Source of the DNA: Pseudomonas allokribbensis
GTDB lineage: Bacteria > Pseudomonadota > Gammaproteobacteria > Pseudomonadales > Pseudomonadaceae
Direction: 5' to 3'
Assembly: GCF_014863605.1 (NCBI RefSeq)
Contig: NZ_CP062252.1
Coordinates: forward strand, 3,047,001-3,111,000
Length of the DNA stretch: 64,000 nucleotides
The translations under genes were made by a program, and so were the position numbers. Under the pieces are notes generated by a model that was not told the DNA's origin, did no database searches, and saw only the letters and a program-made list of their open reading frames with translations. Shown in pieces: positions 40,827 to 48,146 of the stretch (positions within the stretch are counted from its first letter, which is position 1; each line of letters opens with the position of its first letter).

Positions 40827-41852
40827 TCAACGAACGGGATTGGTTTTGTTCAGCCAGCCGAGCAGTGCCTGGTGGAACTGCGCCGGTTCTTCCATCTGCG
40901 GGGCATGGCCCATGCCGGGGAATTCCACCAGCGTGGACTGCGGAATCAGCTTGGCGACCTGCTTGCCCAGCACCTCGTAATGGCCGATTTTCGCTTTCAC
41001 CTCGGGCGGCGCAATGTCCTTGCCGATGGCCGTGGTGTCGGAGGTGCCGATCAGCAACAGGGTCGGCATTTTCAGATCCTTGAACTCGTAGTACACCGGC
41101 TGGGTGAAGATCATGTCGTAGATCAGCGCCGAGTTCCATGCGACCAGAGTCTTGCCCGGCCCATTGCTCAGGCCCGCGAGCATGTCTACCCAACGGTCGA
41201 ATTCGGGTTTCCAGCGACCGCCGTAATAGGTGCTGCGCTCGTAGTCGCGAATGCCTTGGGCGGTGACTTTCAGTTCGCGCTGATACCACTGGTCAACGCT
41301 GCGATACGGTACGCCAAGGGCTTTCCAGTCTTCGAGACCGATCGGGTTGACCAGCGCCAGTTGCTCGACCTGATCCGGGTATTGCAGGGCGTAACGGGTG
41401 GCGAGCATGCCGCCGGTGGAGTGGCCGAGCAGGGTGGCCTTCTGGATGCCCAGCGCCTTGAGCAATTGCTGGGTGTTGGCCGCCAGTTGCTGGAAGGTGT
41501 ACTGGTAGTGATCGGGTTTGCTGGAGGTGCAGAAGCCGATCTGATCTGGCGCAACCACCCGGTAACCGGCCTCGCTCAGGGCCTGGATCGAACTGTCCCA
41601 GGTGGCGCCGCAAAAATTCTTGCCGTGCATCAGCACCACGGTGCGCCCGTTGGCCTTGCCGTGGGCGGCGACGTCCATGTAACCCATCTGCAATGATTTG
41701 CCCTGGGACTGAAAGGCAAAATGCTTGAGGGTGTAGGGATAGTCGAAACCTTGCAGTTCCGGGCCGTATTGCGGGCCTTCGGCGTGAGCAAACAGGGGCA
41801 GGGCAACGGTCAGCAACAGGCCGGGCAGCCAGCGGGTCAGCGACACAGACAT
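40827..41852 (-). CDS. exported alpha/beta hydrolase
   Basis: The 341-residue protein has a clear signal peptide (residues 1-24, RWLPGLLLTVALPLFAHA) and an alpha/beta-hydrolase fold. The nucleophile elbow is GHSTGG and an oxyanion-region motif is MHGKNFCGATWD. The catalytic His is probably in FPGMGHAPQMEEP, with an acid in GTSDTTA. It is therefore a periplasmic esterase or lipase-like enzyme of unknown substrate. Downstream is a hydroxyacid dehydrogenase on the same strand. The start at 41852 has a GGAGTTGTCCC context with a good GGAG. Confidence 0.85.
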   Translation of the reverse strand: MSVSLTRWLPGLLLTVALPLFAHAEGPQYGPELQGFDYPYTLKHFAFQSQGKSLQMGYMDVAAHGKANGRTVVLMHGKNFCGATWDSSIQALSEAGYRVVAPDQIGFCTSSKPDHYQYTFQQLAANTQQLLKALGIQKATLLGHSTGGMLATRYALQYPDQVEQLALVNPIGLEDWKALGVPYRSVDQWYQRELKVTAQGIRDYERSTYYGGRWKPEFDRWVDMLAGLSNGPGKTLVAWNSALIYDMIFTQPVYYEFKDLKMPTLLLIGTSDTTAIGKDIAPPEVKAKIGHYEVLGKQVAKLIPQSTLVEFPGMGHAPQMEEPAQFHQALLGWLNKTNPVR

Positions 41853-41937
41853 GGGACAACTCCACAGGAAATCGGCCGATGCTGGAACGGCCGGATTAGG
41901 GCGACGTTAAACACAGGCAATGCCCGCGCCTGATCGT

Positions 41938-42372
41938 TCAATCGAGCCAACCCAGCGTGAGCATCGCCAGCACCGCATAACGGGCGCCTTTGGCCAGGGT
42001 GACGATCAACAGGAATCGCCCGAGCGGTTCACGCATGACCCCGGCGATCAGCGTCAGGGGATCACCGATGATCGGCAACCAGCTGAGCAGCAGTGACCAG
42101 TGCCCATAACGTTGATAGTGAACGCGGGCGCGGTCCATGTGCTTCGGGCTGACCGGAAACCAGCGCCGACCCTGAAACCGCTCCAGTCCTCGCCCCAGCC
42201 ACCAGTTGACCAGCGAACCGAGGACATTGCCCAGCGTCGCCACCGCCAGCAGCCCCCACAGCCAATAGCGATCGCTGACCAGCAGCCCGACCAGCACCGC
42301 TTCCGATTGCAGCGGCAGCAGTGTGGCCGCGCCAAACGCGGCGAAGAACAGCCCGATGTAACCCGCCGTCAT
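41938..42372 (-). CDS. YqaA family membrane protein (DedA/VTT-related)
   Basis: The 144-residue protein has about four hydrophobic segments and the conserved LLSWLPIIGDPLTLIAGVMR motif of YqaA proteins, a branch of the DedA/SNARE-associated superfamily thought to move lipids or ions across the inner membrane. The ATG at 42370-42372 shares one base with the stop of the DUF411 gene (TGATG), indicating translational coupling; a TTG one codon earlier is less likely. Role unknown; coupling to a putative metal-binding exported protein is suggestive only. Confidence 0.8.
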   Translation of the reverse strand: MTAGYIGLFFAAFGAATLLPLQSEAVLVGLLVSDRYWLWGLLAVATLGNVLGSLVNWWLGRGLERFQGRRWFPVSPKHMDRARVHYQRYGHWSLLLSWLPIIGDPLTLIAGVMREPLGRFLLIVTLAKGARYAVLAMLTLGWLD

Positions 42373-42818
42373 CAATGGGCCGGGTAATCCGCCACCACCA
42401 CATCAGCCCCATCCTTTTTCAGGCCGATGACTTGATAGGCATCGCTCATGCCGTCCATTTCCATGCCCGGCGAGCCCATCGGCATCCCCGGTGCCGCCAC
42501 GCCAAGCAGATCGTCACGCTTGCTCAGCGCCAGCACTTGTTCGGCGGGGACGTGACCTTCGACGAATTTGCCGTTGATGATTGCGGTGTGGCAGGACGCC
42601 AGACGCGGTGGTACGCCGTGTTGTTGCTTGAAGCTGCTCATGTCGGCTTCAACGTGATCCTCGACCTTGAAACCGTTGGCTTCCAGGTGGCTGATCCACT
42701 TTTTGCAGCAGCCGCAGTTGGCGTCGCGGTGGACTTCGATCGGGATGAGGTCGGCGGCTTGCGCCAGGGAGGAGATGAATAGCGCGCTCAGGGCGGCCAG
42801 ACGCAGGTGGTTTCGCAT
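42372..42818 (-). CDS. DUF411 exported metal-binding protein
   Basis: The 148-residue protein has a signal peptide (residues 1-22, ending SSLAQA) and then a DUF411 domain beginning VHRDANCGCCKKWISHLEANG, whose CGCC cysteines suggest copper or other soft-metal binding. A Met-rich segment (MPMGSPGMEMDGM, about residues 112-124) supports copper binding. DUF411 proteins commonly occur with copper-resistance genes, which are absent here. The start at 42818 follows GAGAGCCCTCC with a GGAG-like site. It is coupled to yqaA. Confidence 0.85.
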   Translation of the reverse strand: MRNHLRLAALSALFISSLAQAADLIPIEVHRDANCGCCKKWISHLEANGFKVEDHVEADMSSFKQQHGVPPRLASCHTAIINGKFVEGHVPAEQVLALSKRDDLLGVAAPGMPMGSPGMEMDGMSDAYQVIGLKKDGADVVVADYPAH

Positions 42819-42958
42819 GGAGGGCTCTCGGCTCGGGGTAAAAAAAACGCATTTTGACCGGAATTTTCCGCCCGGCATCAACGGAGTGTTTCCAAGTAAT
42901 ACAAGGCGGGTTGCCAGCATGATCGTAGATCAAGGCTGACAGCCCGCTGAGCGAGAGA

Positions 42959-42972
42959 TGACAGATCTGTCA
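42959..42972. repeat. 14-bp perfect palindrome after the chemoreceptor gene
   Basis: TGACAGATCTGTCA reads the same on both strands and lies 4 bases beyond the stop of the minus-strand chemoreceptor gene. It has no loop and no T-run, so it is a poor terminator; it could be a protein-binding site. Confidence 0.4.
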
Positions 42973-42975
42973 GGA

Positions 42976-44967
42976 TCAGCGCACCTTGAACCGGCCCATG
43001 ATCGCGCCGACCCGGCTGTTGGCTTCCAGCAACTGTCGGGTGTTGAGCTCGCTGGCCTGACCACTTTGCACCAGTTCATCGACCATGTGACGGATCTGCA
43101 CCATGCTGCGGTTGATCTCTTCGGTGACGGCGCTTTGCTGTTCGGCGGCGGTGGCGATCTGCGTGCTGAGGCTGTTGATGTGGCTGACCGAGCCGGCCAT
43201 CTCGTCGAGGCCGCTGTTGACTCGCGCCGTGGCGTCGGCGGCCGACTGGCAACTGGCCTGGGTGTTTTCCATGGCGCTGACCGACGAACTCACGCCCTGG
43301 GTCAGGCGGGTCAACATTTCGTTGATTTCCGAAGTGCTGGCTTGGGTGCGAGCGGCGAGGGCGCGCACTTCGTCGGCCACCACCGCGAAGCCGCGTCCCT
43401 GCTCACCGGCGCGGGCGGCTTCGATGGCGGCGTTCAGCGCCAGCAGGTTGGTCTGGCCGGCAATGGCGCCAATCACCCCGAGAATCTCGGTGATGCGCTG
43501 CGCGTCCTGTTGCATGCTTTCGACCTTGTGCGTGGCGCTGGCCACTTCGTCGATCAGCGCGACCACGCTGCTCGACGCTTCGCCGACCACCACCCGCGAA
43601 CGGTCGGCGTTTTCGTTGGCGCGCTGGGTGAAGGCGGCGGTTTCGGCGGCATTCTGCGCGACGCTTTCAGCGGTCGAACTCATCTCGTTGATCGCGGTGA
43701 CGGTCTGGTCGGTTTCCGAGGCGTGGCGCAGCAGAATCTGACTGGTGTGCGCCGACGTACGTTGCAGGTTGTCGAGGCTCGAAGCCATGGCGCCGGTAGC
43801 CTGGGTGACTTCGCCGATCATGTTTTGCAGGTAGGCAATGAAGGTGTTGACCGAGTGACCGATCGCGCCGAGTTCGTCTTCGGCGCGGATGGTGATGCGG
43901 CGTGTCAGGTCGGCATCGCCGCTGGACAGCAGATCGATGTTGGCTTTCAGGGCCTTCATGCGCTGGATCAATTGGCGGATCGCATAGACCTGCCACAGCA
44001 CCAGCAGGATCACCAGCGGGATCTGCAACAGGCTCAGGGTGCTGAGCACGTCATCGCGCTGGGCGGTGATCAACTTGGTCGGCAGGGCGGTGGCGAGGAA
44101 CCAAGGCGTGCCTTCGATCGGGCGCATGAAGAAGGTGCTGGCCTCGCCGTTGTTGTCGAACTCGACGCGCTGGGCCTGATCACGTTGCTGCAAGCCAGCC
44201 TTTACCTGACTCGCGAAAGGTGAACTGCCAGCCAGCTCGCTGATGTTTTTCAGCACGATCGGGCCATTGATGCGCGAACTGTTGCTGATGATTTTGCCGT
44301 CGGCCTCGACGATCAGCATTTCGGCGCTGAGGTCTTTTTCCTTGCGCGCCACCAGGTCGTTGAAGAAGCCCAGCGTCACGTCGATGGTCGATACACCCCA
44401 GGTCGTGCCGTTCTTCTGGATGGCCATGGCGCAGTTGGTGCGTGGCTCGGCGCTGGCATCGTCTTTATAGGCGGCGGCCCAGGCGCATTGGCCGCGCGGG
44501 GTCTGCAGGCCGCCCTTGTACCAGCTCTGGTCGTAATAGTTGGGCGCTGCGTCGCTGTTCCAGAAGGTGTTCACGGCGAGTTTGCCGGAGCTGTCGCGAT
44601 GCCAGAAGGTGCTGAACTTGTTGCGTCCCGCCTCACGCTGACCGGGCAGTGGCCAGATACCACCGCCAAATACTTTCAATTCACCGTACTGGTCCACCAG
44701 CCCCGGCAGCACCGTATCGATGGCGGCACTGTCGAGCAGCGGGATGGTCTGGGTGATGCTGCGTTGCTGCGATTGAACCTTGTTCAGTTCGCCCTGGATC
44801 TGCTCGGCGACCTCGGCAATGCGGTTGAGCACCACCTGCTCTTCGGTATGACGCAGTTTCGGCGCGACCAACTGGCTGATGCCTACCACGGTCAGGACCG
44901 ACAGCAACAGGATAAATAGAACCAGAAACAGCGTGTAGCGAGCCTGAATGGTACGGAATGCGGGCAT
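42976..44967 (-). CDS. methyl-accepting chemotaxis protein with dCache sensor
   Basis: The 663-residue receptor has one membrane segment at about residues 11-33, a periplasmic double-Cache sensor (about 35-300, with [19 protein letters not shown]), a second membrane segment (about 306-326) and a HAMP domain. A cytoplasmic signalling domain follows, with the hairpin tip around [35 protein letters not shown]. dCache domains of this kind in Pseudomonas often bind amino acids or organic acids, but the ligand cannot be read here. A sigma-28-type promoter is visible upstream, as expected for chemotaxis genes. No methylation genes are nearby. Confidence 0.92.
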   Translation of the reverse strand: MPAFRTIQARYTLFLVLFILLLSVLTVVGISQLVAPKLRHTEEQVVLNRIAEVAEQIQGELNKVQSQQRSITQTIPLLDSAAIDTVLPGLVDQYGELKVFGGGIWPLPGQREAGRNKFSTFWHRDSSGKLAVNTFWNSDAAPNYYDQSWYKGGLQTPRGQCAWAAAYKDDASAEPRTNCAMAIQKNGTTWGVSTIDVTLGFFNDLVARKEKDLSAEMLIVEADGKIISNSSRINGPIVLKNISELAGSSPFASQVKAGLQQRDQAQRVEFDNNGEASTFFMRPIEGTPWFLATALPTKLITAQRDDVLSTLSLLQIPLVILLVLWQVYAIRQLIQRMKALKANIDLLSSGDADLTRRITIRAEDELGAIGHSVNTFIAYLQNMIGEVTQATGAMASSLDNLQRTSAHTSQILLRHASETDQTVTAINEMSSTAESVAQNAAETAAFTQRANENADRSRVVVGEASSSVVALIDEVASATHKVESMQQDAQRITEILGVIGAIAGQTNLLALNAAIEAARAGEQGRGFAVVADEVRALAARTQASTSEINEMLTRLTQGVSSSVSAMENTQASCQSAADATARVNSGLDEMAGSVSHINSLSTQIATAAEQQSAVTEEINRSMVQIRHMVDELVQSGQASELNTRQLLEANSRVGAIMGRFKVR

Positions 44968-45348
44968 GGAGACCGGTCCTTGAGCAGCGTTTCTTATTAG
45001 GGGCGAGGAGTAAAACAGTAGGGGTATCCCTTACGTATCGTCGCGGCGCGAGGAAGCTTTAGGTACTCACGTGCTAAAAAGTTTTGAAACGCTGACCGGC
45101 AAGTAACAGATCCGACACATGCAAACTAACCAGCCCGTTCGTTAGAGTAAAAAGCCGATTTTCGCCGGACTGGCCAAGCGGCTCTGGCTCAATATCTGCG
45201 GGGCTTGCAGTGCTTTGTATCGAGAATGTACAAAATTTGTAAAAAAGTGAAAAACAGATTGGTGACATCAGTTTGCCGGCCGATACTCCGGGCAACTCAA
45301 GACGTTCCACAAGGATATTTTCATGTTCTTTTCGCAAGGAGCACGCTC
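44968..45348. other. 381-base divergent intergenic region
   Basis: This region carries a FliA-type promoter for the chemoreceptor on the minus strand, an AT-rich stretch around 45228-45262 and the leader of the small protein gene at 45349. ACAAGGATAT at 45309-45318 resembles an RsmA/RsmE binding site. No other gene is seen. Confidence 0.5.
45035..45061 (-). promoter_or_regulatory. FliA (sigma-28)-type promoter of the chemoreceptor gene
   Basis: On the minus strand TAAA (45061-45058), 15 spacer bases and GACGATAC (45042-45035) match the flagellar consensus TAAA-N15-GCCGATAA at 10 of 12 positions. It lies 68 bases before the chemoreceptor start, the expected place for a class IV flagellar promoter. 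Confidence 0.6.
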
Positions 45349-45882
45349 ATGACCGTTGGTTATACCGGCGCGTGGCAGCCCAAGGCAGGTTTGCTGGTTC
45401 GAGATGCAGGGAGCTCGGGCAAACCGGTTTCTCAAAGCGTGAAGGTCAAGCAGATGCTGGCCCTGGTCGGCAACGACCCCACCGTTCTCAACACGGCGGA
45501 AATGGACAAGCAGCGTTTGCACAAGAACATCAAGGGGTTCGATCCGGAAAACGTCACTCCCAAGCAATTGGGCAAACTGACTGACTTCCTGCGCAGCCGG
45601 GGCCTCATTTCCGAAGTGACCTCGATGACGCTGCTCAATGCCGGTGACAAGTTCGATCGCTTCGGCATTCAGAAAGACCCGGATGCCAAGTTCAATGCGC
45701 TGGAATATTTCGCCACGCAACTGGACACCATCAACAACAACAGCCTCAAGGGCAACAAGTACGCCAATACGTTGATCCCGGAGTACAAGAAAGCCATTTA
45801 TGTGCTGCAGAGCCTGAAAACCTACGGACAGGGCGGTGAACGTCCGCCTCCGACCGACAAAGGCGTCAGCGCCAAGGCTTGA
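45349..45882 (+). CDS. hypothetical protein, unrecognised
   Basis: The 177-residue protein starts MTVGYTGAWQPKAG and has no signal peptide or membrane helix. The central part (about residues 60-150) looks helical, with FDPENVTPKQLGKLTDFLRS and DPDAKFNALEYFATQLDTIN, a pattern that hints at small calcium- or partner-binding helical repeats without a clear EF-hand loop. The C-terminus is Pro/Gly-rich. AAGGAG precedes the ATG at 45349, and an RsmA-like ACAAGGAT lies 31-40 bases upstream, so post-transcriptional control is possible. Its position beside a chemoreceptor suggests, weakly, a motility or surface role. I do not recognise the family. Confidence 0.7.
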   Translation: MTVGYTGAWQPKAGLLVRDAGSSGKPVSQSVKVKQMLALVGNDPTVLNTAEMDKQRLHKNIKGFDPENVTPKQLGKLTDFLRSRGLISEVTSMTLLNAGDKFDRFGIQKDPDAKFNALEYFATQLDTINNNSLKGNKYANTLIPEYKKAIYVLQSLKTYGQGGERPPPTDKGVSAKA

Positions 45883-45892
45883 TCGCGTAAAA

Positions 45893-45919
45893 CCAGGCCC
45901 TCCGATGCGCAGGGCCTGG
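45893..45919. terminator. hairpin between convergent genes
   Basis: CCAGGCCCT (45893-45901) and AGGGCCTGG (45911-45919) form a 9-bp stem with a 9-base loop. On the minus strand TTTTA follows, so it ends the five-gene lux-like operon; it may also stop the + strand gene. Confidence 0.75.
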
Positions 45920-45930
45920 GCATTCTTGCG

Positions 45931-46857
45931 TTACACGGACGATGATGGCTTGGCAATGAGCGATTGCAGGTCGTCATGCAGCCGCTGCATCTGCGGGCAA
46001 ATCAGCGTCAACGCCGGTGGCCTGGCGCCACGATGAAACAACGCCAGCCAGCCAGCTCCTCTCTCATCCGGCACCAGCCCGGTGAACACGAATCCTGCCG
46101 TCGTCAGCAAGTGAAAAGCGCTTGCGAATTCCTTTGCCAGCCTGAGCCTGACTGAAATGAGCCAATGCGCCGGCAGTTCCTGCAACTGCTTGAGCAAGCC
46201 GCCATCGATCTCTTTGAAAATGCCTTCATACCGGTTCAATTGTTGTTCCAGCTGTACCGGTTCGCCCACCCAGGGCGCGGCCTTGTCCTGTGTTCCGAAC
46301 ACGCTGCACATCTGCCTCATGAAATCCCGGCAGCTTTCGGGCCACGGCTGGGTCGGGAGCGGACGTCGGTTATCGTCGACAGGCGTGTAACCGATGACCA
46401 GCGATTCCCGCGCCGAGGCATTAAATGGAGACGGGACATGGTCGGGCAGCCATCCGACACTCTGAAAGCCGAGACTGGCTGCCATGCGCTGTGTGTAGGG
46501 ATGGCCGGTGACCTGTTTGATCGTCACGCCCCGGTATCCCAACGCTTGCGCATGAATCAACAGCTGCCGTCCCAGGCGAGTAGCAATGTTCTGACCTCGG
46601 GTTTCGGGGGCAACCACGCTCAATGCCAGCTCGGCGATGTGCGATCCCTTGGCACGAATCAAGGTCGCGTGTCCCAGCATTTGATCTTCGGCGACGGCGA
46701 CCAGAGAGTGCCAGCGACCCAGCGCATGGTTGCGATCGATCATGCAGGGCAGATAGACGTGAGGCTGGGCGTAAAGATCGCCGTAGGTTTTTCGGAACAG
46801 ATTGCTCACGGCAGGAGCGTCGCTGTTGCGGTAACTGCGCAGGGTGACTGTTTCCAT
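45931..46857 (-). CDS. GNAT family N-acyltransferase with C-terminal extension
   Basis: The 308-residue protein has an N-terminal GNAT domain (about residues 1-150) with the acyl-CoA binding region LALSVVAPETRGQNIATRLGRQLL. A second, less conserved half (about 160-308) may be a degenerate GNAT-like or substrate domain. It is the last gene of the operon; its ATG shares one base with the stop of the preceding ligase gene (TGATG). Beside reductase and ligase genes it could acylate an amine or accept a carrier-bound acyl group, but this is inferred from context only. Confidence 0.8.
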   Translation of the reverse strand: METVTLRSYRNSDAPAVSNLFRKTYGDLYAQPHVYLPCMIDRNHALGRWHSLVAVAEDQMLGHATLIRAKGSHIAELALSVVAPETRGQNIATRLGRQLLIHAQALGYRGVTIKQVTGHPYTQRMAASLGFQSVGWLPDHVPSPFNASARESLVIGYTPVDDNRRPLPTQPWPESCRDFMRQMCSVFGTQDKAAPWVGEPVQLEQQLNRYEGIFKEIDGGLLKQLQELPAHWLISVRLRLAKEFASAFHLLTTAGFVFTGLVPDERGAGWLALFHRGARPPALTLICPQMQRLHDDLQSLIAKPSSSV

Positions 46858-48146
46858 CAGCGCTGTTCCATGGGCAGTCTGTCGTAGACGCGCAGATCCA
46901 GCACGCGCTGGCGTTTGCCGGAGCGCGGATGGCGTGACAGTTCCTGAACCGTGCAGCAGTGAATCACCACGTCCAGCAAGTGATCGGCATTGAGTTGTTC
47001 GATCAACGGGTAGTGTTCAATCAACGCGTGGTGCAGCCTCCGGTCGGTGTCTGCCGAAGCAGGTTGCACAGCGTCCGGAGCCCATTTCAGGCGCAGGATA
47101 TCTTTCGTTCCGGCCTGTTCGATCACCAGTTGCCAATCGTCACTGCCGGTGAGGCGTTGCACCGTATCGCCGATTTCATCGGGCAGCAGTGTCAGGACTC
47201 CCACTCTGACTCGCTGGCTGTCGGCGCTGCGGCCCATCAGCGCGAATTTGCGCGCGGGCGTTCGCTCGAGTTCTCGCCAACAGGCGCGGTCGCCGACCGG
47301 ATAACGAATCAGCGGCATCAACCGCCGGGTGAGATTGGTCATCACCAGGCGGCCTGTGCGATCGCATTCTTCGATTACCTCACCGGTCTGTTCGTCGAGG
47401 ATTTCCAGCACGCTGTGGCCCTGCGCCATCCGGTGTTCACCCAAGGCGCAGTCGCGATGACTGGCGCCGATAAAGCCGGCATCGACGCTGGCGTACCCCA
47501 TGGAGGCGACGCGTACATTGGGGAACACCCGGCCGAGCAGTTGCAACTGCACCGGGAACAGGCTTTCACCGCCGTAGAGCAGGCATTCGATGCACTCCAG
47601 CCGGCGTCCCTGATGTTCCAGCCACGCGGCGAAGGTCAACAAATGGGCCGGTAAACCGGCCAGTACATTGATCCGATGCCGGGAAATCGAATCGGCCAGC
47701 ACGGTCGACTCGACATGGCCGGTGAAAGGGAACTCCACGACGCCCGGCTGAACGTGGGCCAGGGCATCGTGAGTGAAGATGAAACTGGCATACAGGTCGC
47801 CGACAAAAAACAGGTTGGCGACCCGGTCGCCCTTGTTCAGTTGCCCGGTGAGGCTGCGACCGAAATCCTCCACCAGCGTTTGCCATTCCCGCCGCTCGAA
47901 GACCGACAGTTTGCCATCGCTGGTGGTCCCTCCGGTTTTGAACACCAGTGCGTTGCCCAGGCTTGCGGTCAATACCGGCCAGCGGTCAAGGTCCTGGCTG
48001 CCTTTCCAGTAGTGCGCGGGGTCAATCACGGGTAAATCGGTCAGTGCCGTTACCTGCTCGGGGACGCCGGCAAAGTGGCTGGCGTAAAAGCTTGAATGCT
48101 TGCGCGCAAAAGCGACCAGCTCCTGCAATTCAATCCTTGGGATCAT
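46857..48146 (-). CDS. PaaK/LuxE-like adenylate-forming ligase
   Basis: The 429-residue protein resembles phenylacetate-CoA ligase-like and F390-synthetase-like acyl-adenylate enzymes. A phosphate-binding-loop-like motif LVFKTGGTTSDGK lies at about residues 66-78, with LYGGESLFP and YASVDAGFIGASH in the middle and the hinge region GRLVMTNL. It is clearly related to the C-terminal half of the neighbouring LuxC fusion (compare NLFFVGDLYASFIF with NLFFSGGLYGGFFS). The gene starts inside the fusion gene (17-bp overlap). It would activate a carboxylic acid as an adenylate, possibly for transfer to a thiol or amine. The substrate is unknown. Confidence 0.82.
   Translation of the reverse strand: MIPRIELQELVAFARKHSSFYASHFAGVPEQVTALTDLPVIDPAHYWKGSQDLDRWPVLTASLGNALVFKTGGTTSDGKLSVFERREWQTLVEDFGRSLTGQLNKGDRVANLFFVGDLYASFIFTHDALAHVQPGVVEFPFTGHVESTVLADSISRHRINVLAGLPAHLLTFAAWLEHQGRRLECIECLLYGGESLFPVQLQLLGRVFPNVRVASMGYASVDAGFIGASHRDCALGEHRMAQGHSVLEILDEQTGEVIEECDRTGRLVMTNLTRRLMPLIRYPVGDRACWRELERTPARKFALMGRSADSQRVRVGVLTLLPDEIGDTVQRLTGSDDWQLVIEQAGTKDILRLKWAPDAVQPASADTDRRLHHALIEHYPLIEQLNADHLLDVVIHCCTVQELSRHPRSGKRQRVLDLRVYDRLPMEQR

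Noticed and set aside
45266..45275. GGCCGATACT before the 45349 gene, similar to a sigma-28 -10 element
   Set aside because: No TAAA element lies 15 bases upstream, so it is not a convincing promoter.
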